Position numbers and translations under genes: made by a program. Below, piece by piece: positions 10,685-20,055 of a stretch of 64,000 bases of DNA. The first letter of the stretch is position 1; every line of letters begins with the position of its first letter. The stretch is from Cordilura impudica. Taxonomy: Eukaryota > Arthropoda > Insecta > Diptera > Scathophagidae. The notes beneath the pieces are model-generated. The model was given only the letters and a program-made list of their open reading frames with translations, did not search any database and was not told where the DNA came from. Where the stretch lies: the NCBI GenBank assembly GCA_963682025.1, contig OY821517.1, positions 293,337,670-293,401,669 on the forward strand, given 5' to 3'.

Positions 10685-12642
10685 ACACAAGTCAGCAAAT
10701 TAAAAAAAGTTAAATGGTGCCGAGAAACCGTTAGTGGTTCTGTAACATGCCGACACTGGTAATACTAAAAATGTGAAAAAAAATTTTTTTCTACATGTAG
10801 TTTTGGATTTAATGTCAATTTTTAATAGCAGCTGTCAAATGTCCCTATCGGTAATTTTGTTTAATAAATTCATTTTAATAACATGTCGTCGTCGCGAAGA
10901 AGTTGTCTCAATGATCCAAACGTGTTTTGTTACATTTGTGGTGACTACACCGTTAAAAAGTTTAGAAAACCTATAACGGATTATATAAAAAAGTGCTTAT
11001 TTTTTTATTTTAATTTGCAAATTGAGGATAAAAATAAGCCGTGGATTCCTCAAATGGTTTGCAAAATGTGCTGTGAACAATTAAGACAGTGTATGAATGG
11101 TCAAAGACGTCGTATGAAATTCAGAGTGCCTATGCAGTGGAAAGAACAAAAAAATCACTTAGATGACTGCTACTTTTGCTGTATTAAACTACGTGGAATT
11201 AATCTGAAAAAAATGATTTATCCAGTCGTAGAATCAGCCAGAAGACCTCTACCACATTCCCAGGAAGTACCTGTTGCAAAATTATGCTCTAAAAATGATC
11301 CCTTGTTTGAAGAAATCCTTGTCGAAATGAGTAGCGATAGTGATTTCGAAGAAATACCGTCTACAAACTCCAAATTATTGAAACAAGAAGAATTAAATGA
11401 TATGGTAAGAGATCTTGAATTACCTAAAGAATCTACAGAGGTATTGGCTTCTAGACTAAAAGAAAGAAACTTGTTGGCATTACATACATACAAGAGAGCA
11501 AGACTTACTACAATTTTTTCATTCGGAAGACGATATTGTATTTTGTTCTGATGTGCAAGGCCTTTCCGAATACTGGCCAAATGAATGGCGCCTCTTTATA
11601 GATAGCTGCAAACGAAGCCTGAAGTGTGTACTTTTACACAATGGCAATACATATGGTTCACTTCCAATTGCCCATTCTACATGATTAAAAGAAATATACC
11701 TAAATATCGCACTTGTGCTAGACAAAATCAAATATAGCGAGCACCAATGGATTATTTGTGTTGATTTTAAGATGACTAATTTTTTATTAGGACAGCAAAG
11801 TGGATTCACCAAATATCCATGTTTTTATTGTCTGTGGGACAGCCGGGCCAAGCACCTACACTGGGAAAAACTAAATTGGCCAGTACGTGAGGCGTTGGAG
11901 GTTGGAAATCATAACATAATACATTCACCTTTAGTTCCAAAAGAAAAAATTATATTGCCTCCCTTGCACATTAAACTAGGTCTTATGAAGCAGTTTGTCA
12001 AAGCCCTGGATAAAAATGGCCAGTGTTTCTCTTATATAACGACAAAATTTCCAGGACTAGCTTAGAGAAGATAAAAGCGGGAGTTTTTGATGGTCCACAA
12101 ATAAGAAAATTAATTAAAGATTCCAGTTTCCTCAATTCAATGATTGATTTGGAACGGCCTGCTTGGACTTCTTTTGTTGAAGTTATTAAAAACTTTCTTG
12201 GAAATTACAAGTCAAGCAACTATCGCCATGCTAGATAACTTTAGAAACTTGGGATGCAACATGTCTATCAAATTGCACTACCTTCATAGTCATCTCGACC
12301 GATTCCCATATAATCTTGGATCTTGTAGCGATGAGCAAGGGGAGCGGTTTCATCAGGATCTGAAAACTATGGAAGAGAGGTACCAAGGCCGATGGGATCG
12401 GCATATGATGGCTGACTACTGTTGGGGAATGCAACGAGACCTTCCCACTGCACATCATTCACGAAAGTCACGAAAAAGAAAGTTTTTATGTAAATAATAA
12501 TGCAAAAAAAAAAACAAAAGCAAAATACTAGAAAACTACACGTAAGAATTACAACTTTTTGTTATTTTTGTAATCAGTATGAAGTCCTAGTTTAAAAAAT
12601 ATATACAGTTCCTTGGCACCAAAACTGGTGTTGACTTGTGTT
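10685..12642 (+). mobile_element. DNA transposon carrying cysteine-rich protein gene, copy 2 (different ends)
   Basis: The left end ACACAAGTCAGCA (10685 on) and TGGTGCCGAGAAACCGT match, inverted, the right end TTGACTTGTGTT (to 12642) and ACAGTTCCTTGGCACCA. TTA lies just outside CACAAG on the left and just outside CTTGTG on the right, a possible 3 bp duplication. LINE-A coding resumes right after, which fixes the borders to a few bases. The ends bear no likeness to those of the 932-4963 transposon even though the genes are homologous. CAC-type ends with a short duplication are seen in CACTA/Chapaev-like elements, but that is only a hint. Confidence 0.7.
10883..12497 (+). pseudogene. Transposon-borne cysteine-rich protein gene, copy 2
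   Basis: Starts ATG at 10883. The N-terminus has CYIC (residues about 13-16), VCKMCC (about 60-65) and DDCYFCCIKLRG (about 94), then RRPLPHSQEVPVA, an acidic stretch, NDMVRDLELPKESTEVLASR, RLKERNLL, a shifted block with EWRLFIDSCKRSLKCVLLHN, KYSEHQWIICVDFK, FTKYPCFYCLWDSRAKH, KIILPPLHIKLGLMKQFVKA, IKAGVFDGPQIRKLIKDSS, LHSHLDRFPYNLGS, SDEQGERFHQ, MEERYQGRWDRHMMADYCW, and a basic end. Frameshifts near 11500, 11690, 12060 and 12235 break it, but all blocks are present in order, so this copy is more complete than copy 1. The HQ, ER and DYCW residues are shared and may be functional. Role unknown; movement of the host element is a reasonable inference. Confidence 0.8.
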
Positions 12643-13149
12643 ATTTTTTAAAAACTTTTTAATTCAAAGAAAACTGAATGTCTCTTTTGGTAATTATTAT
12701 TCGAAACTTCAGATTAGTGCGTACTCTGGTATTCCGCAGGGCACACACATTGGACCGCTGCTGTTTGTGCTCTTCCATCTGTTTTAAAATTTTTTTCTAG
12801 AATATCAAATCTGGTTGATTCCATGAAATTGCAGAACGACTTAATTAAATTATCGAACTGGTGTAGCGAAAATGAGCTCACAGTTAATGTTACAAAATGT
12901 TGTATTGTTTCTTACATTCGCTGTTCTCATCCCATTTTATTTAATTATAGTATTAGAGGTAAAAATCTTAGTCGTGCAATTGAGGTAAAATATTTGGGTG
13001 GTATATTTGATGTAAATTTAACTTTTTCTAGTCATATTGACTTTATTGTTTCTAAAGCTTGGCTTCATAAATTAAAATTTTAAGGGTTTTCGAGATTCTT
13101 TTACATTTAAATACTTATTTTTACGTCATTGGTTCGTACTAAACTCGAA
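12643..13149 (+). pseudogene. LINE-A piece 3: reverse transcriptase C-terminal half
   Basis: Begins FLKTFLIQRKLNVSFGNYY and KLQISAYSGIPQGTHIGPLL, the G.PQG motif, directly after the transposon. The YADD segment is deleted: the frame jumps from FVLF to the thumb, LQNDLIKLSNWCSENELTVN and VKYLGGIFDVNLTFSSHID (about 12823-13080). The last LINE-A residues before the next insertion are VRTKLET (about 13125-13147). Confidence 0.8.
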
Positions 13150-13190
13150 ACAAGATCAGCAGAAACATAACAAGATCAGCAGAAACATAA
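13147..13190 (+). repeat. 20 bp tandem duplication at the LINE-B 5' junction
   Basis: ACAAGATCAGCAGAAACATA is present twice in direct succession exactly where LINE-A stops and LINE-B starts. It may be a 5' junction duplication made during insertion. Confidence 0.5.
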
Positions 13191-15004
13191 GCAGAAGGCG
13201 AAACCATAGCCGTCAACACAGCCAGAGGATATCCACAGGGAGGGGTTTTTTCGCCTCTAAAATGGAGTCTGGTTGTTGAAAAACTATTAATGGAACTGTC
13301 GGAAGCAGGTTTAGAATGTCAAGGCTACGCGGACGATATAGTCATAATAGTAAGACGCAAATTCGAGGAAACCCTTTGTGACATTGTCCAAAGAGGGCTG
13401 AGAATTATCAATCAATGATGTAGGGACTGAACATCAATCCGACAAAGACCACTATTGTATCATTTACCAGGAGAAGAAAACATCCAAGATGGAAGGCAAT
13501 GCAAATTCTAGGAGAAGTCATGGAACCAAAGACAGAGGTGAAATATCTGGGCATAGCACTAGTCAGCAAGTTGACATGGAAGGCACACGTCAACCATATT
13601 ACAGAGAAAGCCAAGCGTGATATGTAGAAGGGTAGCAAGTAGAACCTGGGGATGTAGACCCAGCATCCTATACTGGATGTACTCCATGATGGTCCGTCCA
13701 ATCGTGACATATGGAGCTATTGCGTAGGCCAAAAGGACAGAGCAAAAATAAACTCAAATGGAGTTAAGTAGAATACAAAGACTAGCGTGTATTGGGATAA
13801 CGGGTGCAATGAGGACGTGCCCAACGGCATCACTTGAAGTACTCTTGGATCAAAGCCCACTACATATAGTGGTGCAAAAGAAAGCCCTGGCAACGGCAAT
13901 CAGGAAAAAGGGGGATGAACCTATAACTAGGCTTTATGAAGGGCAATGAAACCGAATAAGTCAAGTTAAAGATTAATCCCTCCTAGATTGTCCAATGGAC
14001 AGGACTGAGAAGAAATACGATTTCAAGAAAAACTTTGTTACAAAACTTAGTAACAAAAAGGAATGGAGTTGTTTGAGTACAGCATATTCTCTAAAGGAGG
14101 ATACGATCAAATGTTCCACGGACGGGTCATAGACCGGAAATGGAACAGGGGCGGGAGTCTTTGGGCCTAGAACCAAATACCACGAATTAATGGGAATACA
14201 CACGAGTATTTTCCAGGCGGAAATTTATGCCATCGATAGATGTGCATAGATTGACTTAAATAGGAAGTACAAAAGACGGGACATAACCATATTATCAGAT
14301 AGTCAAGCTGCTATTCGAGCATTAGGCTCCTGTGTAGGAAACTCTAAGTTAGTATGGGACTGTCTGTAGCGACTAAATGAGCTAGGCAGACACAATAAGG
14401 TCAGCCTTTGTTGGGTCCCGGGACATATTGAGATCCGGGGAAATGAGCAAGCGGATGAGCTTGCCAGAAAGGGAGCTTCCACAAAGCTAATGGAGCCGGA
14501 ACCGTTTTCTGGAATAGGAAAAGGAGTATGGGAGGGCGTACTAAGAGAATATGAGAATCATATCAGACAGGAGCTTTTCTCGAGCCACCTAGGCTTAAGG
14601 CAATCAAAACTCTTGTTAAGTAACTACAAGAATAAGAGATTTGAGTCCTGTATCGGATTATCAAAGAACAGACTGAGAATACTAACCGGGATTTTAACTG
14701 GTCACTGTAGGCTCAGGGAGGATCTGAGCTGGTTAGGAAATGAAGCGAATCCCATGTGCAGATTCTGCGATGAGAAGGCAGAATCAGCGGAGCACATACT
14801 GGGGGATTGTGGAGCTTTAATGCATAAGAAGAATAAGCACCTGGGTTCTTTCCAAATACCAGGGAGCGAAATAAGATCACTGGAACCAACCAACATCTTT
14901 AAATTTCTGAGGGCTTCAAGATTGGGTGAGATTTTATAGGGACAAACTATTAGCAGAGGGCAGTACAATAGATCATTTGGTCGCAGAACCTTCGTCACCT
15001 CTTT
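13150..15004 (+). pseudogene. LINE-B: RT thumb plus RNase H domain of an I/LOA-type non-LTR retrotransposon
   Basis: 5' truncated LINE inserted in LINE-A. It starts inside RT with VNTARGYPQGGVFSPLKWSL and the catalytic YADD in CQGYADDIVI (about 13320). After a frame-damaged linker a ribonuclease H domain follows: STDGS, AEIYAID, ILSDSQAAIRAL and GNEQADELARKGA (about 14105-14475), which carry the usual D-E-D-D residues. The C-terminal part (14490-14938) stays open for 149 codons with a CRFC...H...C knuckle (about 14755-14815). Stops at about 13418, 14128 and 14366 disable it. RNase H after RT points to I, LOA or related clades. Its 3' end runs into the (ATACA)n tract at 15005. Confidence 0.85.
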
Positions 15005-15214
15005 TATACAATACAATACAATACAATACAATACAATACAATACAATACAATACAATACAATGCAATACAATACAATACAATACAATACAATACAATACA
15101 ATACAATACAATACAATACAATATAATACAATACAATACAATACAATACAATACAATACAATATAATACAATACAATACAATACAATACAATACAATACA
15201 ATATAATACAATAC
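15005..15214 (+). repeat. (ATACA)n pentanucleotide microsatellite, 3' tail of LINE-B
   Basis: About 40 near-perfect ATACA units with a few ATATA and ATGCA variants. It lies exactly between LINE-B and the resumption of LINE-A. Such short tandem tails are usual at the 3' ends of I/LOA-group LINEs, so it is read here as the retrotransposon tail and not as an independent locus. Confidence 0.9.
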
Positions 15215-15610
15215 ATTACGGCTTCAAACGGTATTGAAGGTGTTCAAAAGAGGTTTACTAGAATTATTTAAAAATATTCTTGGCATTATGAGTTGCCTAC
15301 ATATGTAGTAAGGAGGAAACTTTAAGGATTGCAATCTTTAAGTGATCGTCGATCATATTCATCTATAGTGTTTGTTTATAATGTTTTATCTGGGGACATA
15401 AATTGTTCGGAAATTTGTGATCTATTTAATATATACCGGCCACCAAGGGATTTAAGAAATAATCGAATGTTTGAAGATTCTCTTCATAGAACAAACTATT
15501 CCTTAATGATCCAATTACAAGGTGCAAAAAATTATGTAATAGTCTTTCTTCTTAGATAGATTTCCAAGTAACTGAAGATAAATTTAAGTTAAATTTATTA
15601 AAGTGTTATA
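15215..15610 (+). pseudogene. LINE-A piece 4: C-terminus of ORF2
   Basis: Picks up with TASNGIEGVQKRFTRII, YELPTYVVRR, RRSYSSIVFVYNVLSGDIN and NIYRPPRDLRNNRMF, the characteristic end of Jockey/CR1-like RT polyproteins; the final RN.A part is cut short at about 15556. It joins in sense with piece 3, so LINE-B landed between KLET and TASNGIEG. Confidence 0.8.
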
Positions 15611-16052
15611 ACTAATCTAGATGTAACCCGGTGTGCTTCGCTACCCCCTCCCGAATCATAATTAAAGGGCTCACGCAAAGTCCAAATCTCTCACTATTAC
15701 AGTAATTCAGATATATAACATTTAATATTAAGTTTTTATGGGGGTGCCACTCGCATTTGTCCAATCCCGCCCATTTTTTGTCTGACTACTCACGTTAATA
15801 ATAGGTGACCTGAGACAAATTTGCAAAGCTCTTTCTATCATAGTACATAACATATATGATATTAAAAATTTACTTTTTATGGGAGGTGTTACGCCCAGTG
15901 AAAATATTTTAATAAAATACAGCCTGTAGCACTTCCCATATCCGCAGTAAGACTCCGTGAAAATTTCAGGAAGATCAGATGAATAGTTACGGATATAACC
16001 TCCTACAAACAAACAAACACACATTAACTCTTTATTATGCTAGTATAGATTA
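15611..16052 (+). repeat. Repeat R5, copy a
   Basis: Starts CTAGATGTAACCCGGTGTGC with a small hairpin (GGTG.GC TTC GC TACC), contains one and a half ~140 bp units (GTGCCAC...CCGCCCATTTTTTGTC... CAAAGCTCT...), and ends CCTCCTACAAACAAACAAAC then TTTATTATGCTAGTATAGAT. This start and end style is common to many arthropod short interspersed repeats. No gene. Confidence 0.7.
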
Positions 16053-16404
16053 TTAGTATATAGATTTTTTTCGATACTTGCTGATATACAATGTTTTTTG
16101 TTTTTTCATTCGGTACAACAATTATCAGATTTTTCGGCGTTCCTACCATGGAGCAAGGTACATGTACATGGATTTTCCAAATTAGATCTGGCAACACTTA
16201 ACCATTGGCCTTGAACTTAAACTATCATTTGGCAATTTTTCTTTTTTGCGATTTTTGATTTTGCCCATTTTTGATTTTTGTTTTTTGGCGATTTTTATTT
16301 TTCGCGATTTTTGTATTTGGCGATTTTTGATTTTGGAAATATATTTTACACGACAAATCACATTGATAACTAATGTACTTGCCAAAAGACTGTCGCTTTC
16401 GTAG
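16053..16404. other. Spacer with GATTTTTG-type simple repeats
   Basis: TGGCGATTTTTGATTTTG-like short repeats at about 16230-16340. No gene is recognised. Confidence 0.5.
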
Positions 16405-17325
16405 TACTTCATATTTTTTATACAGGAGGTGCCACGCTCACTAATCCCATCCCGCCTATTTTAATTGGACTACTCACATTAATATCTGATAGACTCGTGC
16501 TAAATGTCGAGCCTCTCCCTTTTATAGTTATATGATATTAGATATCTACTTTGCATGGGCGCTGTTACGCCCACTTCTTCGAACACGCCCATTTTTTGTT
16601 CGACCAATAATAGAACGAACCTATGGGCTCACGCAAAGCCACAAAGCTCTCTCTTTTACAGTACTCCAGATATCCGACATTAAATAGTTACTTTGCATGG
16701 GGAGTGTCACGCCCATTGGTGTGAATCCGCCAATTTTTTGTCCGACTACTAATGCTAAGATCTGATGGGGTCGTCCAAAGTCTCAAAGCTTCCCTTTTTT
16801 AGTACACCAGTTATAAGATATCATATATGGCAGATATATGGCATTTTATACTAACTTTGTGTGGCAGGTTCTACGGCTATTGGTCCAATACTGCCCATTT
16901 TTTGTCCGACTACTCACATTAATAATAGGTGACATCAGACAAATTTGAAAAGATCTCTCTATCACAGTACTCGAGATATATAATATTGAATTAACACTTG
17001 TGTGGGAGGTACCACACCCACTTATCCGATCCCGCCCATTTCCGGCGTAGCTACTAATATTAACAATGGCTGACCTCACACAAATTTGCAAAGCTCTCCC
17101 TATCATAGTACTCAATATATGTATATGATATTAAAAAGTTTCTTTGTGTGGGAGGTGCCACGCCCACTAAAAATATTTAAAAAATTATATCCTATAGCAC
17201 TTCCCATATCCGCAGTAAGACTCTGTGAAAACTTCAGGAAGATCAGATGAGTAGTTACGGAGATTACCTCCTACAAACAAACAAACAAACAAACAAACAC
17301 AGATATATTATTAGATCTATGTAGT
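16405..17325 (+). repeat. Repeat R5, copy b: six imperfect ~140 bp tandem units
   Basis: Units begin near 16411, 16548, 16688, 16852, 16993 and 17138. Each has a GGAGGTGCCACGCCCACT-like start, CCCGCCCATTTTTTGT, a CTACTCACATTAATA core and CAAAGCTCTCCCTATCATAG. The last unit runs into the same end as copy a (CCTCCTACAAACAAACAAAC, then ATTATTAGATCTATG). Copies a and b differ mainly in unit number. Confidence 0.75.
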
Positions 17326-18360
17326 CTGTAGGAATAAATATTCTGTAGATGAATAAATAAATAAATAAAAGAAATTGTATTACCAAAAACGGAAAATTGT
17401 GTTAAAAAGCGTATCATGTCGTTTAATTAGTTAAATGCAGTAATTTGTTTAAATTATCTATTGGAGAAGTTAAAATAACTAATTCTTCGGTAAACAACTG
17501 ATTTTCATTTGTCCTGGAATAACAAACTGCGATAGTAAAAATTGTTTGTTTGCCCGCAGTTATGACCTAGTAAAGTTGAATCTAAGAGCTTTTCTCGAAA
17601 CTCGCGGTATAGGGTATGGTAGTGTCGGTCTAGACTGATCATGTTTTCATATTTATTTTTTATGTTTGCCGTCTTCAAATTGTCAGTACGCATGGTTTCC
17701 TATGTGTTATTAATGGCTAATGGACATTGTTTGACCTTATTTTTATTTCTATTAAACAATACTGGAAATTACTTGCCAAATCAGTGACTATTTACTAAGG
17801 TTATTTAGTGTTATATATTTTGTTTGGGGTCACATTTCTCTGGCTTGATGACATATAGTAAAAAAAAAAAACTGAACTTTTCACAATTTGAAGTTATTTC
17901 GCAATTTTAAGACGTTATCAAGTGGGTTTTTTAAGATATTTGTAAACAATTTCTTTAGTATATTATTTATCTATTGTGCCTATTTCTTTCTTACTTACGA
18001 AATACTTGAAACTTTAATTGTATAACGGTATATATATTGTCAAAAACATTTGTGTAATTCATGTGGCTTTGCACACTAGAGGTACTGTTATGAGTATGAC
18101 AACTAGATTTGACGATTTCAATAATAAAATTAAAAAGAAAAACGCTAGAATTGCATCACATACACATTTAAGAAATGTGATTAATAACAGCATTGTTGTT
18201 TAAAATGGTTTGGTTGAAAAGAAAACATTTTAATGAAAATTAATGAGTTCTTGTTGATAGTATGTAAATGCAATACAATTCAACACTACTGCTGAGTTAT
18301 TTATTAATAATAATCTAATATTATATCTTTGCCTTGCTAGCTGACACATTTCCGGCTTAC
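17326..18360. other. Mostly unassigned AT-rich spacer with an R4 fragment
   Basis: 17590-17650 is a reversed R4 start (GGTATAGGGTATGGTAGTG, TCGGTCTAGAC). The remainder shows no gene. If the minus-strand exon at 18361-18546 is real, this is the start of its first intron. Confidence 0.5.
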
Positions 18361-18546
18361 CTCAGTTTTTGTTAAAGTAATTGTTATATCCAATCTATGG
18401 GGTTTTCCAGCCAATTCTTCAGAATTTGCTGAATCCATTACTGTTGTTGTTATAATGGGTATGGGTATTTCAAACTCATCATCTTCCTCCTCTTCCAGAA
18501 TATCCTCATCGGGATAATCCGGACCATACATCCACATTTCACTCAT
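18361..18546 (-). CDS. Candidate first coding exon of an unidentified host gene
   Basis: Minus strand, ATG at 18546 in a fly-like context (CAAAATGAG), 62 codons to 18361 ending exactly at a consensus donor (AAACTGAG, then GTAAGC), so the intron is phase 0. The peptide starts MSEMWMYGPDYPDEDILEEE, has a second acidic run, then IPIPIITTT and KPHRLDITITLTKTE. It is acidic, with no signal peptide or membrane segment. Composition is unlike the neighbouring repeats, and the frame is free of stops where random AT-rich DNA would be full of them. A long A-rich leader lies upstream (18547-19080). Later exons must lie to the left beyond recognisable sequence, possibly outside the window. I do not recognise the protein. 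The chance it is a retained gene fragment is real but smaller. Confidence 0.6.
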
Positions 18547-19080
18547 TTTGAAGATTTTCTTTTCTTCTTTTCTTTTTTAACTTAGCAAAAATTTAATAAA
18601 TTTTTATTTATTTTTTTTTTTAATTTTATTATTTTTTATAATATTTCTTCAATTTCATTTTGCCTCATAAAAATTGCTTTATAAATTTGTATAATTTCTT
18701 AAAAACTTTTCTTGATCACATAATCACTTTTTTTTTGTTTTTATTCTTTTTTAGGTTTTCTTGAAATTTTTCTCGCGCAAAAGATTCAACGAACTTTTTA
18801 CCACCAAAGTACAAGAAATACTCAAAAACACTTGAAAGTACATAATGTGAAATTGTTCGAAAATAAAAGAAACCAAATTGTTGATTGGCATTTGTTTTTT
18901 TTTTTTTCATTTTCTTTATTTTTACTTTTCAAAATGTAGAAAAAAATAAAGAGAAAAATCTTAAGACATCATAAGAATTGTTTAAAAACATAAACGAATA
19001 GTGGAAAACCCCAACTGAGTTGTTGTATTTAAATTCACGTTTTCTTTTTGTTTGTTTTTTTTTTTTTATTTGAAAAGAAA
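18547..19080 (-). promoter_or_regulatory. Probable 5'UTR of the minus-strand host gene, with an upstream ORF
   Basis: On the minus strand this region is A-rich with AAC and AAAG runs, as is usual for fly leaders. It contains an upstream ORF (18910-18716, 64 codons, MKKKKTNANQQFGFFYFR start) that ends before the main ATG. Such an upstream ORF would lower translation of the main frame if it lies in the transcript. The transcription start is not identifiable. Confidence 0.4.
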
Positions 19081-19585
19081 ATACTATAAATCAAACACAA
19101 TATTTCCCTTCACATCTTAATAATAATTTATGTTGACTGTAAATATAGGTTTGTTTTTCCGTGTGTTTTATAAGAATCTGGGATCTAAAAAATGTATATA
19201 TTCTTCATCTTTGGATATGTATTTTTCTGTAAAGAATGTTTGTTAAAAATTTCTGAATATAAATAATTATTTACTTTATCAATTAACCATTTTTTTACTC
19301 AATTTTTTTTATCTCAAAATATTTTTTATTATTTTTTATTTAATATATACAATTTTCTTCAAAAGACTATGATGGATGATTTAAATATGTCTGTCGTGCA
19401 GTGTGTACTTTCGTATGGCTCAGTTTGGTATTAAAAATAAATATTTAATTGTTAATAATTTACTTATATATATATATATTTTTTTTTTGTTTTTGGGTAA
19501 AGTTTGTTTTTACACTTACAAAAACCTTTTTGTTGTAAATTTTTTTCCGGAAATTAACAGTAATTTAAAGCAACCTTAATTTCTA
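19081..19585. other. Unassigned AT-rich spacer
   Basis: Poly-T and TA-rich tracts; no gene or repeat end recognised. It could hold the promoter of the minus-strand gene. Confidence 0.4.
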
Positions 19586-19800
19586 TACCCTCCATACCAC
19601 TGTGCAGAGGGTATATATGAGTTTGTCAATCCATTTGTAATTCATCGAAATCCACTCTTGATTCATACAAAAGGAGGGATCGATTTTGAAATGACCGTCA
19701 GTCTGTCTGTTGAAAACATTTTTCTGTCCGCAAATGGTCAAGTGGGTCGCACTATTTGGACTTAAAATTTTAGCTATAATCTGCAATACTTTGGCTTTAA
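19586..19800 (-). repeat. R1 fragment, reverse orientation
   Basis: Shows the R1 closing end reversed: ATACCCTCCATACCACTGTG, AGAGGGTATATATGAG, CAGTCTGTCTGTTG. Only the 3' part is present. Confidence 0.6.
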
Positions 19801-20055
19801 ATTTGGATCGCCTAGATCAAATATGTGTGGACAGACGTTGGAAAATGTAAAGACACTACGAAAAGATTTCATATAAAAAACTAAAATGTTTATACGTAAC
19901 TGCGATGCGTTCACGTTTTCGTTTGCTTGTTGTACATGTGAAAAAAACAACAACAAGAAAAAATGTGTATGCATCGCTAATAAGCAAACACACAAAAGTG
20001 AAATTGTATGCGTTTTCATTTATGATCTTTGCATTTAATAATTGCTTTCAATTAA

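Noticed and set aside
14702..15216. Frames of repeated Tyr-Cys-Ile-Val-Leu
   Set aside because: Antisense reading of the (ATACA)n tail.
17505..17693. Second exon for the minus-strand host gene
   Set aside because: The frame includes a reversed R4 start (TCTAGACCGACACTACCATA), so it is repeat-derived, and no acceptor site is convincing.
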